The notes under the pieces: generated by a model | Told to the model about the DNA's origin: nothing | What the model saw: the letters and a program-made list of their open reading frames with translations, nothing else | Databases searched by the model: none | Part shown: positions 1 through 8,411 of the stretch, piece by piece | Numbering within the stretch: position 1 is the stretch's first letter | Layout of the letters: each line of letters starts with the position of its first letter | Made by a program: the position numbers and the translations under genes | NCBI GenBank assembly: GCA_902552755.1 | Contig: CACDHV010000009.1 | Location: 1 to 36,263 of the forward strand | DNA length: 36,263 bases | Direction of reading: 5' to 3' | Origin: an uncultured Pelagibacteraceae bacterium | GTDB taxonomy: Bacteria > Pseudomonadota > Alphaproteobacteria > Pelagibacterales > Pelagibacteraceae

Positions 1-1
1 A

Positions 2-487
2 ATGGATAATAATCCTGCTCCTGGAAATAAACGAGGTGGTTTAACTACCATACTTGAAAAGTCACTGGGTGCTGTTGCTAAAGGTGGTAAATCAATTCTA
101 GAAGATGTACTTGAATATGCAGAACCATTAAAAAATAAAGGTTTTAACTTTATGGACTCTCCAGGGTATGACCCAGTGTCTGTAACAGGTCAAGTTGCTT
201 CAGGTGCAAACGTAATTTGTTTTACAACAGGTAGAGGTTCATGTTTTGGATGTAAACCTGTTCCGAGTTTAAAATTATCTACAAATACTGCGATGTATGA
301 AAAAATGGAAGAAGATATGGATATAAATTGTGGGACTATTGCAGAAGGTAAAGAAGACATTGAAAAAGTTGGAAATAGAATATTTGATCTAGTTGTAAAC
401 ACCGCTTCAGGAAATAAATCGAAAAGTGAAATTAACGGCTACGGTGACGAGGAGTTTAATCCTTGGCAAGTAGGCGTGGTGATGTAA
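2..487 (+). CDS. UxaA-family sugar-acid dehydratase, C-terminal part (5' truncated)
   Basis: This is the C-terminal part of an altronate/galactarate-type dehydratase, a family that removes water from aldonic or aldaric acids to give 2-keto-3-deoxy acids. The reading frame is already open at the window edge, so the first Met here is internal and the N-terminal part lies outside. Family hallmarks are the NPAPGNKRGG stretch at the start, MDSPGYDPVSVTGQVASGAN (residues 51-70), and FTTGRGSCFGCKPVPS with Cys81 and Cys84. Cys73 and Cys110 (in MDINCG) are also candidate metal or cluster ligands. The protein ends in a typical NPWQVGVVM tail. An EamA transporter follows 28 bp downstream on the same strand, probably in one operon. 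The exact substrate (altronate, galactarate or another acid) cannot be read from this fragment. Confidence 0.9.
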   Translation: MDNNPAPGNKRGGLTTILEKSLGAVAKGGKSILEDVLEYAEPLKNKGFNFMDSPGYDPVSVTGQVASGANVICFTTGRGSCFGCKPVPSLKLSTNTAMYEKMEEDMDINCGTIAEGKEDIEKVGNRIFDLVVNTASGNKSKSEINGYGDEEFNPWQVGVVM

Positions 488-515
488 CTTTTTGATAAAT
501 TTTTCATAAATTATC

Positions 516-1400
516 ATGTCAAAAAATCAAAAAGCCTCTTTAATTAAGGTAATTTTTCTATCTGCTTCAGGGTTTTTTTTATTTGTTTGTATGGACTCAA
601 CTGCAAAATATTTAGGAAATGTTATGCCAGTTACACAAGCTGTGTGGGGAAGATTTTTTTTCCACTTTGTTGCTCTTTGTGTCTATTTCTTAATCTTTAA
701 GCCGAAGCTTAATTTAACTAGAAATTTTAAAATTCAAATTATTAGATCATTATTAATGGTTACAGCAACTTTTTTTATGTTTAACTCGTTACAAAGATTT
801 GATTTAGTTGACATATACGTAGTTTTTTTTAGTGCTCCTTTAATTGTTTCACTTTTATCAGCATATTTTTTAAAAGACATACTGTCTCCCAAGGGTACAA
901 TTTTGATGTTGCTTAGTTTTGGATCAATTATTTATGCTCTAGGACCTAGTATGAAAGTGTTATCGCCAGAATTAATCTTTCCTATAGTGCCACCACTATG
1001 TTGGGCACTTTATCAATTTTTTACAAAACTTATTTCAGGAAACAATGAACCTTTCTCTGCAGTTTTTTATACGGCAGTTACTGGAGCTTTGATATTTACA
1101 ATTTATATTTCATTTAATTGGGTACCAATTGAAAATAATATTTATTGGATTGGTTTAGTTGCTATGGGAATTTTTGGCTTTATAAGTCATTTTATAATTA
1201 TTTATGCAATTCAATTATCTAATTTGTCATTTGTAACTAATTTTCAGTATTCTCAGTTGCTTTGGTCAACAATAATTAATTTTTTAATTTTTGGCGTTCC
1301 GGCAGATATAAGTAAAATAGTTGGTCTTATTGGAATTATAATTTTTGGAGTTTTGTTTATTAGAGTTGAAGGAACAAAGAAGGTAAAAAAAATTAATTAA
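516..1400 (+). CDS. EamA/DMT-family inner-membrane transporter
   Basis: A 294-residue, highly hydrophobic protein with about ten membrane segments, the normal size and layout of the drug/metabolite transporter superfamily with two EamA repeats. The first repeat starts with the family pattern ending in MDSTAKYLG and includes WGRFFFHF around residues 44-51. The charged tail (KKVKKIN) is likely cytoplasmic. Members export or import small metabolites such as amino acids, sugars or sugar acids; the substrate here is unknown. It follows the dehydratase gene by 28 bp on the same strand, so a role with that pathway's substrate or product is plausible. The start ATG lies at the end of a weak all-A/T hairpin (493-516) and has no clear Shine-Dalgarno. 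Its 3' end overlaps the convergent dehydrogenase gene by 8 bp. Confidence 0.85.
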   Translation: MSKNQKASLIKVIFLSASGFFLFVCMDSTAKYLGNVMPVTQAVWGRFFFHFVALCVYFLIFKPKLNLTRNFKIQIIRSLLMVTATFFMFNSLQRFDLVDIYVVFFSAPLIVSLLSAYFLKDILSPKGTILMLLSFGSIIYALGPSMKVLSPELIFPIVPPLCWALYQFFTKLISGNNEPFSAVFYTAVTGALIFTIYISFNWVPIENNIYWIGLVAMGIFGFISHFIIIYAIQLSNLSFVTNFQYSQLLWSTIINFLIFGVPADISKIVGLIGIIIFGVLFIRVEGTKKVKKIN

Positions 1401-2433
1401 TTCTTATTTTTTTTCCTGATTTAGAGCTTTTGTTTATTGCATCAAAAATTATTAAAGAATTTAACCCATCCTTACCAGTCACTTTTGGTTTTTCTTTTTT
1501 CAAAACTACTCTTGAAAAGTGATCGATCTGATTAATCAAAGTTTCATTACTTTTTTGAACTTTAATTTTATTATTAAAAATATTATTCCACCAACTTCTT
1601 TCTTTTTTATAGTACCATAACTTTAAATTAGGAAATTGAACAGAACCTCTAGTTCCTCCAATAAAATATGAAGATTGGTCAGTTATTGGATAAGCAGGAT
1701 TTTCTCCAGCTGTTAATTCATAGCTCCATGGCGAAGTTATAGTATCAGATACATTTAGAGTACATAAAGTTCCAGATTTAAAAAATAAATTTACTGAAGC
1801 TGTATCCTCAACCTTATATTTCCTAATATTATTTGATTTAAATGCCTGAACATATTTAACAGGACCAAGTAAATAACAAATCATATCAATATCATGAACT
1901 AAATTAATACCTAATGGGCCACCGCCTTCTCTTACTCTCCATTTTTCATTAAAATATTTTTTATGTTTATATAGCCAGCATAAAATATTTGCAGATACAA
2001 TTTTTCCAAGTTTTTTATCTTCTATTATTTTTTTAACATTATTAACAATTGAATTATGGCGTCTATGATATCCTATCAGTAATGAAGTTTTATTTGAGCG
2101 TGCATTATTAATAATTTTTTTTGCAGATTTAATATTATCTGAAATCGGCTTCTCTAATAATACAGGAATTTTAGATTTCAAAAATCGAACTGTATCAGTT
2201 TCGTGTAGAACATTGGGTGTTGCAATTATCACTGCATCTGGTTTATCTTTTGCTAATAAAATTTTGATACTCTTATAAAGTGGCACATTGAATTTTTTAG
2301 ATAATTCTATCCCAGTTTTTTTTATTTCAACTATTGAGTGAAGAGATGCTAATTTTGATTTTTGAATAGCTTTAATATGTTGAAGTCCCATTAAACCTAT
2401 TCCAACAACAGATATTTTAATTTTCTTAGACAC
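1393..2433 (-). CDS. Gfo/Idh/MocA-family NAD(P)-dependent sugar dehydrogenase
   Basis: A 346-residue oxidoreductase of the family that includes glucose-fructose oxidoreductase and inositol 2-dehydrogenase. The N-terminal Rossmann domain has the nucleotide motif GIGLMG (residues 11-16). The catalytic lysine is in EKP (94-96), and the C-terminal domain has the usual GGGPLGINLVHDIDM segment with His181 and nearby Asp residues. It is the last gene of the minus-strand operon, 11 bp after an SDR gene and downstream of the glucose-type ABC transporter, so it probably oxidises a sugar, cyclitol or derivative entering through that system. It is one of four members of this family in the window; they are only distantly alike. 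The substrate is not deducible. It shares 8 bp with the convergent EamA gene. Confidence 0.88.
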   Translation of the reverse strand: MSKKIKISVVGIGLMGLQHIKAIQKSKLASLHSIVEIKKTGIELSKKFNVPLYKSIKILLAKDKPDAVIIATPNVLHETDTVRFLKSKIPVLLEKPISDNIKSAKKIINNARSNKTSLLIGYHRRHNSIVNNVKKIIEDKKLGKIVSANILCWLYKHKKYFNEKWRVREGGGPLGINLVHDIDMICYLLGPVKYVQAFKSNNIRKYKVEDTASVNLFFKSGTLCTLNVSDTITSPWSYELTAGENPAYPITDQSSYFIGGTRGSVQFPNLKLWYYKKERSWWNNIFNNKIKVQKSNETLINQIDHFSRVVLKKEKPKVTGKDGLNSLIIFDAINKSSKSGKKIRIN

Positions 2434-2444
2434 TTATATAATTT

Positions 2445-3206
2445 TTAAGTGATACCAGCGTCAATTATAAAGTTTTGTTTCGTACATCCTGACGATACAT
2501 CAGATGAAAGATGAACAACTAAACTTGCCACATCATCAGGTTTAAGCTGCCTCTTCAAGCACTGTTTATCAAGAATAAATTTTTTATACTTTGGAGTTAG
2601 CCAATGCTTTATTTGTCTCTCAGTAGCAATTGATCCAGGAGTAACTGAGTTGCATCTAATATTATATTTACCAAATTCTCTCGCAAAAGATCTAGTCAGA
2701 CCAATAACAGCAGACTTTGCTGTCTCGTAAGCAACTTTATCACCCTCACCCAACATCCATGAAACTGAGCTTAAATTTACGATAGCTCCACCGTTATTTT
2801 TAATCATTCCTTTTAAAACTGCTTTAATTGTAAAGAAAAAATGTTTTAAATTCACATCCATTCTATTATTCCAATATTTTTCATCTACTTGATCTGTGGA
2901 GTGTCTGTCATCATTAGCAGCATTATTTATTACAATATCGATTGGACCTTTTGATTTAACTATTTTTTGAATGATAGTTTGTAATTTTTTAATTTTAATA
3001 AGATTACATTCAATAAAATGGGGTACTTTAAGGCCTTTTTTTTTAAGATCTTTAATTAATTTATTTGAGTCTTTCTTATTGATATCAACAAAATAAACAT
3101 CACATTCCTGTTCACAAAAATGTTCAACAATTGAAGCTCCAATTCCTGATCCACCTCCAGTAATAAAAACTTTTTTATTTTTTAAGTCAAAATATTTTAC
3201 TTTCAT
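2445..3206 (-). CDS. Short-chain dehydrogenase/reductase (SDR)
   Basis: A classical SDR of 253 residues, the usual length. The cofactor motif TGGGSGIG is at residues 16-23, NNAA at 94-97, the catalytic serine at 146/147, and the YxxxK pair at Tyr160 and Lys164. The late VTPGSIATE stretch is also typical. Asp41 at the end of the second strand suggests preference for NAD(H). Position just after the sugar ABC ATPase points to oxidation of a sugar or sugar acid, but SDR substrates cannot be assigned from motifs. A strong Shine-Dalgarno, GAGGAGAG (3214-3221), lies inside the last codons of the preceding ATPase gene, so the two genes are tightly coupled. Confidence 0.9.
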   Translation of the reverse strand: MKVKYFDLKNKKVFITGGGSGIGASIVEHFCEQECDVYFVDINKKDSNKLIKDLKKKGLKVPHFIECNLIKIKKLQTIIQKIVKSKGPIDIVINNAANDDRHSTDQVDEKYWNNRMDVNLKHFFFTIKAVLKGMIKNNGGAIVNLSSVSWMLGEGDKVAYETAKSAVIGLTRSFAREFGKYNIRCNSVTPGSIATERQIKHWLTPKYKKFILDKQCLKRQLKPDDVASLVVHLSSDVSSGCTKQNFIIDAGIT

Positions 3207-4301
3207 TTAAATTCTCTCCTCTGTTTTAGCATCAAACAATGAAATTTGAGTTAAATCAAAGAATAATTTTGTATTTTTTGATAGATCTATTTTAACTGTT
3301 GATGGAAACTTAGCTAACACTTCTTGATTTTCAAAATTAAAGGTCATTATCTGTTCATGTCCAATATATTCACTTAAATCTGCTCTTAAATTAATCTCAA
3401 AATCCTCTTCATTAGATTTTTTAAAAAATATATGTTCTGGTCTTATTCCAAAAAAAACCTCTTTATTATCTAAATTAGATTTTTCTTTGAAATCATATCC
3501 ATTTATCGGTATTTCAATATTTGATCCATGGGTAGCGAATGAAACTTTATTTGAACTCTCTTTTAGATTGCCTTTTATTAAATTCATTGACGGAGAGCCT
3601 ATGAAGTCTGCCACAAAAGTATTACTAGGTTTATTATAAATATTTTCAGGTGTATCATTTTGCTGAATTACGCCATGATTCATAATTGCAATATTTGTAC
3701 CTAAACTCATAGCTTCTGTTTGATCGTGCGTTACATAAACTACTGTTGTTTTAAGTTGCTGATGAAGTTTTTTAATTTCCCGTCTCATCTCAACTCTTAA
3801 CTTTGCATCTAAATTTGATAAAGGTTCGTCGAATAAAAATATTCTTGGTTCTCTAACTAGTGCTCTACCTATTGCAACACGCTGTCTTTGTCCGCCTGAT
3901 AATTGTGATGGCTTTCTCTCTAACAAAGCATCTACTTGTAAAAATTTTGATACTTTTTCCAATTGCTCTTCGATTTTCTCCTTTGAAACTTTAGCTTGTT
4001 TAAGACCAAATATCATATTTTCACGTACATTCATTGACGGGTACAAAGCATAAGATTGAAATACCATTGCAATATTTCGGTCTTTTGGCTCTACTTTACT
4101 TACATTGTAATCATCTATGTGAACATTTCCTTCATTAATAGTTTCTAATCCTGCAATAATATTTAATAAGGTTGATTTTCCACATCCAGAAGGACCTAAA
4201 AGAACTAAGAAATTACCTTCATCTATCTCTAAATTAATTTTCCTTAAAACCTCAGTTGATCCAAAGTTTTTTGATAATTCCTCTATTTTTAATGTTTTCA
4301 T
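3207..4301 (-). CDS. Sugar ABC transporter ATP-binding protein (MalK/UgpC type)
   Basis: The 364-residue ATPase energises the glucose-type importer encoded just upstream. Walker A is GPSGCGKST (36-44), the ABC signature LSGGQ is at 134-138, Walker B IFLFDEP at 154-160 with catalytic Glu159, and the switch His at 192. After about residue 235 a C-terminal TOBE/MOI-like regulatory domain follows, as in MalK and UgpC, including the segment FFGIRPEH. Length fits this subfamily. It begins 2 bp after the stop of the MalG-type permease, with AAGGA ahead of the ATG. Its final codons (EERI) double as the Shine-Dalgarno of the next gene. It acts on the cytoplasmic face with the two permeases. Confidence 0.95.
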   Translation of the reverse strand: MKTLKIEELSKNFGSTEVLRKINLEIDEGNFLVLLGPSGCGKSTLLNIIAGLETINEGNVHIDDYNVSKVEPKDRNIAMVFQSYALYPSMNVRENMIFGLKQAKVSKEKIEEQLEKVSKFLQVDALLERKPSQLSGGQRQRVAIGRALVREPRIFLFDEPLSNLDAKLRVEMRREIKKLHQQLKTTVVYVTHDQTEAMSLGTNIAIMNHGVIQQNDTPENIYNKPSNTFVADFIGSPSMNLIKGNLKESSNKVSFATHGSNIEIPINGYDFKEKSNLDNKEVFFGIRPEHIFFKKSNEEDFEINLRADLSEYIGHEQIMTFNFENQEVLAKFPSTVKIDLSKNTKLFFDLTQISLFDAKTEERI

Positions 4302-4303
4302 CC

Positions 4304-5206
4304 CTATCCTTTTACTGCTCCTGAAGTTAATCCTCTAATAAAATATTTCCCAGCAAGAACATATACAATAAGTGTTGGAATTCCTGCAATAATAGCAGAT
4401 GCCATATCCACATTATATTCTTTAACACTAGTGCTTGATAAAACCATGTTGTTTAAAGCAACTTGTATAGGAGCTGCCTCTCCAAATGAAAATGTTGAGC
4501 CAAATAAAAAGTCGTTCCAAATTTGTGTGAATTGCCAGATTATTGTTACTACTATGATTGGAGTTGATATTGGAAGTAAAATTTTAAAAAATATTTTAAA
4601 AAACCCTGCCCCATCTATTCTAGCAGCTTTTACTAATTCAGAAGGAATAGAAACATAAAAATTTCTAAAAAATAAAGTTGTAAATGGAATTCCATAAACT
4701 GTATGAACTAAAACAAGTCCAATTACAGAATTCGATATTCCTAGAACTCCAAGAGTTCTAGCCATAGGTAATAAGATTGCTTGATAAGGGATGAAGCAAC
4801 CAAATAACAGGAAAAGGAAAACCCATTTATCTCCCTTGAACCTCCATTTTGTTAAAACATATCCGGCCATCGCACCAATAAAAGTAGAAAAAAATACTGC
4901 TGGAACAACCATTTTAATTGAATTCCAAAAATATGGTTTTAAGAAAGTATCACCTGCACCATATCCTCTTCCACCCCATGCAACTAACCAAGAGTCAAAA
5001 TTTAATCCACTTGGCCAAGTTAGAAGTGTTCCTTGACGGATTTCCTCCATTGTTTTTAATGAAGTAACAACCATTACATATAAGGGAAAAATAAAATACA
5101 AAGCAAAAATTACTAAAACAAAATATAAAAACCATCTCAAAAACATATTTGTATATTTAGATTTTTGTTCAAGCTGTTTATATGAAGAGTATGTTCTATC
5201 TTGCAT
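4304..5206 (-). CDS. gtsC: Carbohydrate ABC transporter permease, MalG type
   Basis: A 300-residue inner-membrane permease of the binding-protein-dependent carbohydrate family, with about six membrane helices. The EAA loop that docks onto the ATPase is at about residues 190-212 (ELVKAARIDGAG and following). The N-terminus is cytoplasmic and charged, followed by the first helix around residues 24-50. It overlaps the upstream permease gene by 11 bp and has a good Shine-Dalgarno (GAGGAGAG just before the ATG), so it is translated as part of the gts-like transport operon. The symbol rests on the GtsA-like binding protein; the sugar may be glucose or mannose, or a related hexose. Confidence 0.92.
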   Translation of the reverse strand: MQDRTYSSYKQLEQKSKYTNMFLRWFLYFVLVIFALYFIFPLYVMVVTSLKTMEEIRQGTLLTWPSGLNFDSWLVAWGGRGYGAGDTFLKPYFWNSIKMVVPAVFFSTFIGAMAGYVLTKWRFKGDKWVFLFLLFGCFIPYQAILLPMARTLGVLGISNSVIGLVLVHTVYGIPFTTLFFRNFYVSIPSELVKAARIDGAGFFKIFFKILLPISTPIIVVTIIWQFTQIWNDFLFGSTFSFGEAAPIQVALNNMVLSSTSVKEYNVDMASAIIAGIPTLIVYVLAGKYFIRGLTSGAVKG

Positions 5207-6071
5207 TTTCTCTCCTCAATTCAGAATATAAATAAGGTATAATCACAGCTGCTACTGCCATAAACATCATCATCGCACTTGCTGCTGACAAACCAACCTG
5301 ACTTTTGTGAAATGCTGTCTGGGTCATATATAACGCAGGCATGGTTGTAGATATACCCGGACCACCCTGGGTTAACGCAACAATAAGATCATAACTTTTA
5401 ATTGATATGTGAACCAAAATTACAAAACTTGTAAAAAAAACTGGTCTCATCATTGGAAGTAGAATTTTCCAATAAACTGTAAATAAATTTGCACCATCTA
5501 TTTTGGCTGCTTTAACAATTTCATCTTCAACTGATCTCAACCCGGCTAGAAATAATGCCATTACAAATCCTGCAGATTGCCAAACACCTGCAATCACAAT
5601 GGTGTAGATTGCCATTTCTCTATTAACCAACCAATCAAAAGTAAAGTTTTCAAACCCCCAGTCAATAAACATTTTTTGGATACCAAGTGTGGGATTTAAA
5701 ATCCATTTCCAAGCTGTTCCTGTAACGATAAATGATAAAGCCATAGGATATAGATAAATAGTTCTCAAGACACCTTCTGCCCTAATTTTTTGATCTAGAA
5801 ATATTGCAAGAATAATTCCAATCACAACACAAAAAATTAAGAATAAAGCTGTGAAAATAAGAAGATTATCAACTGCAATAAGCCATTTTCTAGAACCCCA
5901 AAGTTTAACATATTGACCTACTCCCCAAAGTTCATACTTGGGTAATATTTTTGAATTTGTAAAAGATATATATAATGTCCAAAGTACAAAACCATAAACA
6001 AACCAACCAATTAATCCAACAGCAGGAGCCATTACAATTTTAGGTAGGTTTTTTTCTAGCCACTTGAGCAT
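5196..6071 (-). CDS. gtsB: Carbohydrate ABC transporter permease, MalF type
   Basis: The first permease of the importer, 291 residues with about six membrane helices and the EAA loop at residues 184-207 (EIVKAAKIDGAN and following). The WKWILNPTLG segment (121-130) is typical of this sugar-permease branch. It lies 70 bp downstream of the binding-protein gene and is separated from it by a strong intrinsic terminator (6103-6129), so it is probably expressed by partial readthrough, at lower levels than the binding protein. No strong Shine-Dalgarno precedes its ATG. It overlaps the second permease by 11 bp. Confidence 0.92.
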   Translation of the reverse strand: MLKWLEKNLPKIVMAPAVGLIGWFVYGFVLWTLYISFTNSKILPKYELWGVGQYVKLWGSRKWLIAVDNLLIFTALFLIFCVVIGIILAIFLDQKIRAEGVLRTIYLYPMALSFIVTGTAWKWILNPTLGIQKMFIDWGFENFTFDWLVNREMAIYTIVIAGVWQSAGFVMALFLAGLRSVEDEIVKAAKIDGANLFTVYWKILLPMMRPVFFTSFVILVHISIKSYDLIVALTQGGPGISTTMPALYMTQTAFHKSQVGLSAASAMMMFMAVAAVIIPYLYSELRRENAR

Positions 6072-6095
6072 TATAAATATTTTCTAATTTTGATT

Positions 6096-6129
6096 AAAAA
6101 AAAAGGCCACCTAAGAATTAGGTGGCCTT
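6096..6129 (-). terminator. Intrinsic terminator/attenuator after the glucose-type binding protein
   Basis: Perfect 12-bp stem AAGGCCACCTAA / TTAGGTGGCCTT (6103-6114 with 6118-6129), 3-base loop. On the minus-strand transcript it is followed by a run of U (A-run at 6096-6104 on the plus strand). It sits 12 bp after the binding-protein stop codon and ahead of the permease genes of the same operon, so it should reduce readthrough into them and stabilise the upstream mRNA. Confidence 0.92.
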
Positions 6130-6141
6130 AATTTTTGTATT

Positions 6142-7398
6142 TTACATATTATCTAATACTGAATCAGCCAAAGCATTTGCTGCATCAACTGAAGACATGT
6201 CAGAATTAAAGTGTTCTGTAATCACATCTTGTAAAGCAGCTTTCATAGTATTACCTTGAGCCATTCCATGAGCAAAACTTGGAACTAATCCTCCACTTGC
6301 TCCTGCGGTTTTGATGTCAGAATTCGATGTTTTTGCACATTTATCAAATTCATCCATTGGTACATCTAAACGTGCTGGAATTGATCCTTTGTATAAGTTG
6401 AAAACTTTTTGGAAGTTTTTACCCATCATTAATTTAGCTAATAATTTTTGCCCTTCTTGTTTGTCTGGGTCACTTGTTTTGTAAAATATAAAGCTATCTA
6501 CATTGTACAAGTATCCATTATTAGATGGAGTTGCAGCACAATAGTAATCTACGCCTGGTACTTTTCCAGCAGCAGTAAATTCACCTTTTGCCCAGTCACC
6601 CATAATTTGGAAACCAGCTTTTCCTTCAATAACCATTCCAGTAGCAACGTTCCAGTCTCTACCTGGACTACCTTCATCTGTAAAACCTTGAAGTTTTCTC
6701 ATTTGATCAAAAACTTTTACAGTTGTCTCACTTCTTAAACAAGTTTCTTTAAGATCTACATAACAGTTTTTATAATAGTTATTTCCTCCAATACCCATAG
6801 CTACTGCTTCGAAGACTGTCGCGTCTTGCCAAGCTTGACCACCATGTGCAAAAGGAATGATACCTGCAGCTTGAAGTTTTTCTGCTGCCGCATTTAATTC
6901 ATCCCAAGATGTAGGAACCGAAATTCCATTAGAATCAAATACTGCTTTGTTAGCCCACATCCAATCAATTCTATGAATGTTTACTGGAGCCGCACAATAT
7001 GGACCACTGTTATTCTGACATTTGTGAACTGCAGCAATCATAGGATCTAATAATCCATCCCAACCTTCTGATTGAGCAATAGGATCAATGTTGTATGGAG
7101 CAACTACTCCTTCTTGATCATATTCTTGAATTGTTGGACCTTTAATTTGAGAAGCTGAAGGAGGATCTCCTGCAACTATTCTTGCTTTAAGTGCAACGTT
7201 AGCAGCGTCTCCACCACCACCTGTTACAGGCATGTCTAACCATTCACCACCGTTTGCAGCGAAATCATCTTTTAATACTTTAAGTGCAGCTGCTTCACCA
7301 CCTGATGTCCACCAGTGCAAAACCTCAATTTTTGGTCCTGCAAAAGAAGATGTAGAAGTGAATGCAAAAGCGATTAAAGCGATTAACATTTTTTTCAT
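6142..7398 (-). CDS. gtsA: Periplasmic sugar-binding protein, GtsA-like (glucose/mannose)
   Basis: A 418-residue family-1 solute-binding protein that captures sugar in the periplasm and delivers it to the two permeases downstream. A signal peptide covers about residues 1-20, ending TSSFA before GPKIE. The mature protein shows segments I recall from Pseudomonas GtsA-type glucose/mannose binders: LHWWTSGGEA, QIKGPTIQEY, PVNIHRIDWMWANKAVF, AHGGQAWQD and MGDWAKGEF. Several cysteines (for example CQNNSGPYC) could form disulfides. Start choice is supported by AGAGGG (7404-7409) at ideal spacing. A predicted promoter and palindromic operator lie just upstream. Glucose or mannose is the best guess for substrate; another hexose is possible. 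Confidence 0.88.
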   Translation of the reverse strand: MKKMLIALIAFAFTSTSSFAGPKIEVLHWWTSGGEAAALKVLKDDFAANGGEWLDMPVTGGGGDAANVALKARIVAGDPPSASQIKGPTIQEYDQEGVVAPYNIDPIAQSEGWDGLLDPMIAAVHKCQNNSGPYCAAPVNIHRIDWMWANKAVFDSNGISVPTSWDELNAAAEKLQAAGIIPFAHGGQAWQDATVFEAVAMGIGGNNYYKNCYVDLKETCLRSETTVKVFDQMRKLQGFTDEGSPGRDWNVATGMVIEGKAGFQIMGDWAKGEFTAAGKVPGVDYYCAATPSNNGYLYNVDSFIFYKTSDPDKQEGQKLLAKLMMGKNFQKVFNLYKGSIPARLDVPMDEFDKCAKTSNSDIKTAGASGGLVPSFAHGMAQGNTMKAALQDVITEHFNSDMSSVDAANALADSVLDNM

Positions 7399-7403
7399 AT
7401 TTT

Positions 7404-7409
7404 CCCTCT
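7404..7409 (-). promoter_or_regulatory. Strong Shine-Dalgarno of the GtsA-like gene
   Basis: AGAGGG, five bases before the ATG. Most metabolic genes in the window lack such a site, so it marks a highly translated gene. Confidence 0.8.
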
Positions 7410-7420
7410 TATTTGTTAAA

Positions 7421-7434
7421 TTAAGTTAACTTAA
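7421..7434. promoter_or_regulatory. Perfect 14-bp palindrome, candidate operator
   Basis: TTAAGTTAACTTAA reads the same on both strands. It lies immediately downstream of a good -10 box (7442-7447), so it would cover the transcription start and first bases of the binding-protein mRNA, a classic repressor position. No regulator gene is in the window, so the protein that binds is unknown. AT-rich palindromes arise by chance more easily in such DNA. Confidence 0.5.
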
Positions 7435-7441
7435 AAAAACA

Positions 7442-7471
7442 ATTATAGATTGATTTGTTAAAAAACTACAA
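7442..7471 (-). promoter_or_regulatory. Candidate sigma-70-type promoter of the glucose transporter genes
   Basis: On the minus strand, TTGTAG (7466-7471), 18 bases, then a consensus TATAAT (7442-7447). Start of transcription would fall near 7435, giving a leader of about 37 bases before the GtsA-like gene. The 108-bp gap 7399-7506 between the ROK kinase and this gene is unusually long for the window, in line with an internal promoter. Confidence 0.5.
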
Positions 7472-7506
7472 GAAAAAAAAATACAACTGTTAATTGATTT
7501 ATAATA

Positions 7507-8409
7507 TTAATAGATTGATTTTCTTCCTAATCTTGCAGCACCTCTAACGCCACTAGCATCTCCGTACTTTGGTTTAAGAAACACACCTTCATACTCTCTG
7601 CCAGTTACAAATTTTCTTACGATAGTTTCGATTTCACTTAAAAAATCAATTTCATTTGAAACACCCCCTCCAAATACAAAACAATCGGGGTCAAGAATAT
7701 TTATTATATTTGACAGAGACATAGCTAAATTTAATTTAAAATTATCAATTAAATCTTCAGCATCTAGATCATGCTTTCTATATAATTCAAAAATTTGATT
7801 TGTCTTTAAGTTCTTTTTAAATTTTTTGTTAAATTTTTTTGCTAAACTCAAACCTGACATAAAACTTTCAATCTCACCTTCTCTTAGATTGGTAGACTCA
7901 AAGTTTTCTTTTTTTGCTATTAAATGGGTAATTTGGTTATGTCCCCACTCACCAGCTACTCCATTAGGTCCAGAAACAATTTTTTTATCTATTACCAAAC
8001 CACCACCAACACCTGATCCAATTATAATTCCATAAACAATTTTATAATGTTTTCCTGAACCATCTAAAGCCTCTGATAAAGCAAAGCAATTTGCATCGTT
8101 TTCACAAAATACTTCTTTGCCTAATTCTTTCCTCAAATCATTTTGAAATGGTTTTTTTTCTAACCAATAACAATTTGGTGCATTCTTAACTAATCCAGTT
8201 TGAGGAGAATGAACGCCAGGATGACAAACACCAATTGGCAATTCTTTATTAAATTCTTTTTCTAACTTCTTATCGATTTCTTTTATAGTTTTGATAATTT
8301 GAAAATAATCTTTAGGACAATCTGTTCGATCTCGATTACTTTCATTACCATTTTCATCTAACACTACACTTTCAATTTTTGTGGCACCTACATCAATTCC
8401 TATTTGCAT
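7507..8409 (-). CDS. ROK-family sugar kinase, Mak (fructokinase/mannokinase)-like
   Basis: A 300-residue sugar kinase that would phosphorylate a hexose with ATP in the cytoplasm. The phosphate motif DVGATK is at residues 6-11, catalytic Asp105 lies in ENDAN, GSGVGGG at 131-137, GEWGH at 153-157 and VFGGGVSN near residues 245-252. The ending (GDASGVRGAARLG) and PNGVAGEWGHN closely follow what I recall of E. coli Mak. Odd feature: the zinc-binding CxCGxxGCxE motif that normally follows GEWGH is absent; its place is taken by TNLREGEIESFMSG. It lies between an SDR gene and the glucose-type transporter, so phosphorylating the imported hexose is the natural role. Gluco- versus fructokinase cannot be settled. 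Confidence 0.88.
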   Translation of the reverse strand: MQIGIDVGATKIESVVLDENGNESNRDRTDCPKDYFQIIKTIKEIDKKLEKEFNKELPIGVCHPGVHSPQTGLVKNAPNCYWLEKKPFQNDLRKELGKEVFCENDANCFALSEALDGSGKHYKIVYGIIIGSGVGGGLVIDKKIVSGPNGVAGEWGHNQITHLIAKKENFESTNLREGEIESFMSGLSLAKKFNKKFKKNLKTNQIFELYRKHDLDAEDLIDNFKLNLAMSLSNIINILDPDCFVFGGGVSNEIDFLSEIETIVRKFVTGREYEGVFLKPKYGDASGVRGAARLGRKSIY

Positions 8410-8411
8410 AA

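Noticed and set aside
493..516. A/T-only hairpin between the dehydratase fragment and the EamA gene
   Set aside because: The stem has a bulge, is nearly all A/T and has no U-run on the plus strand; it would be too weak for a terminator.
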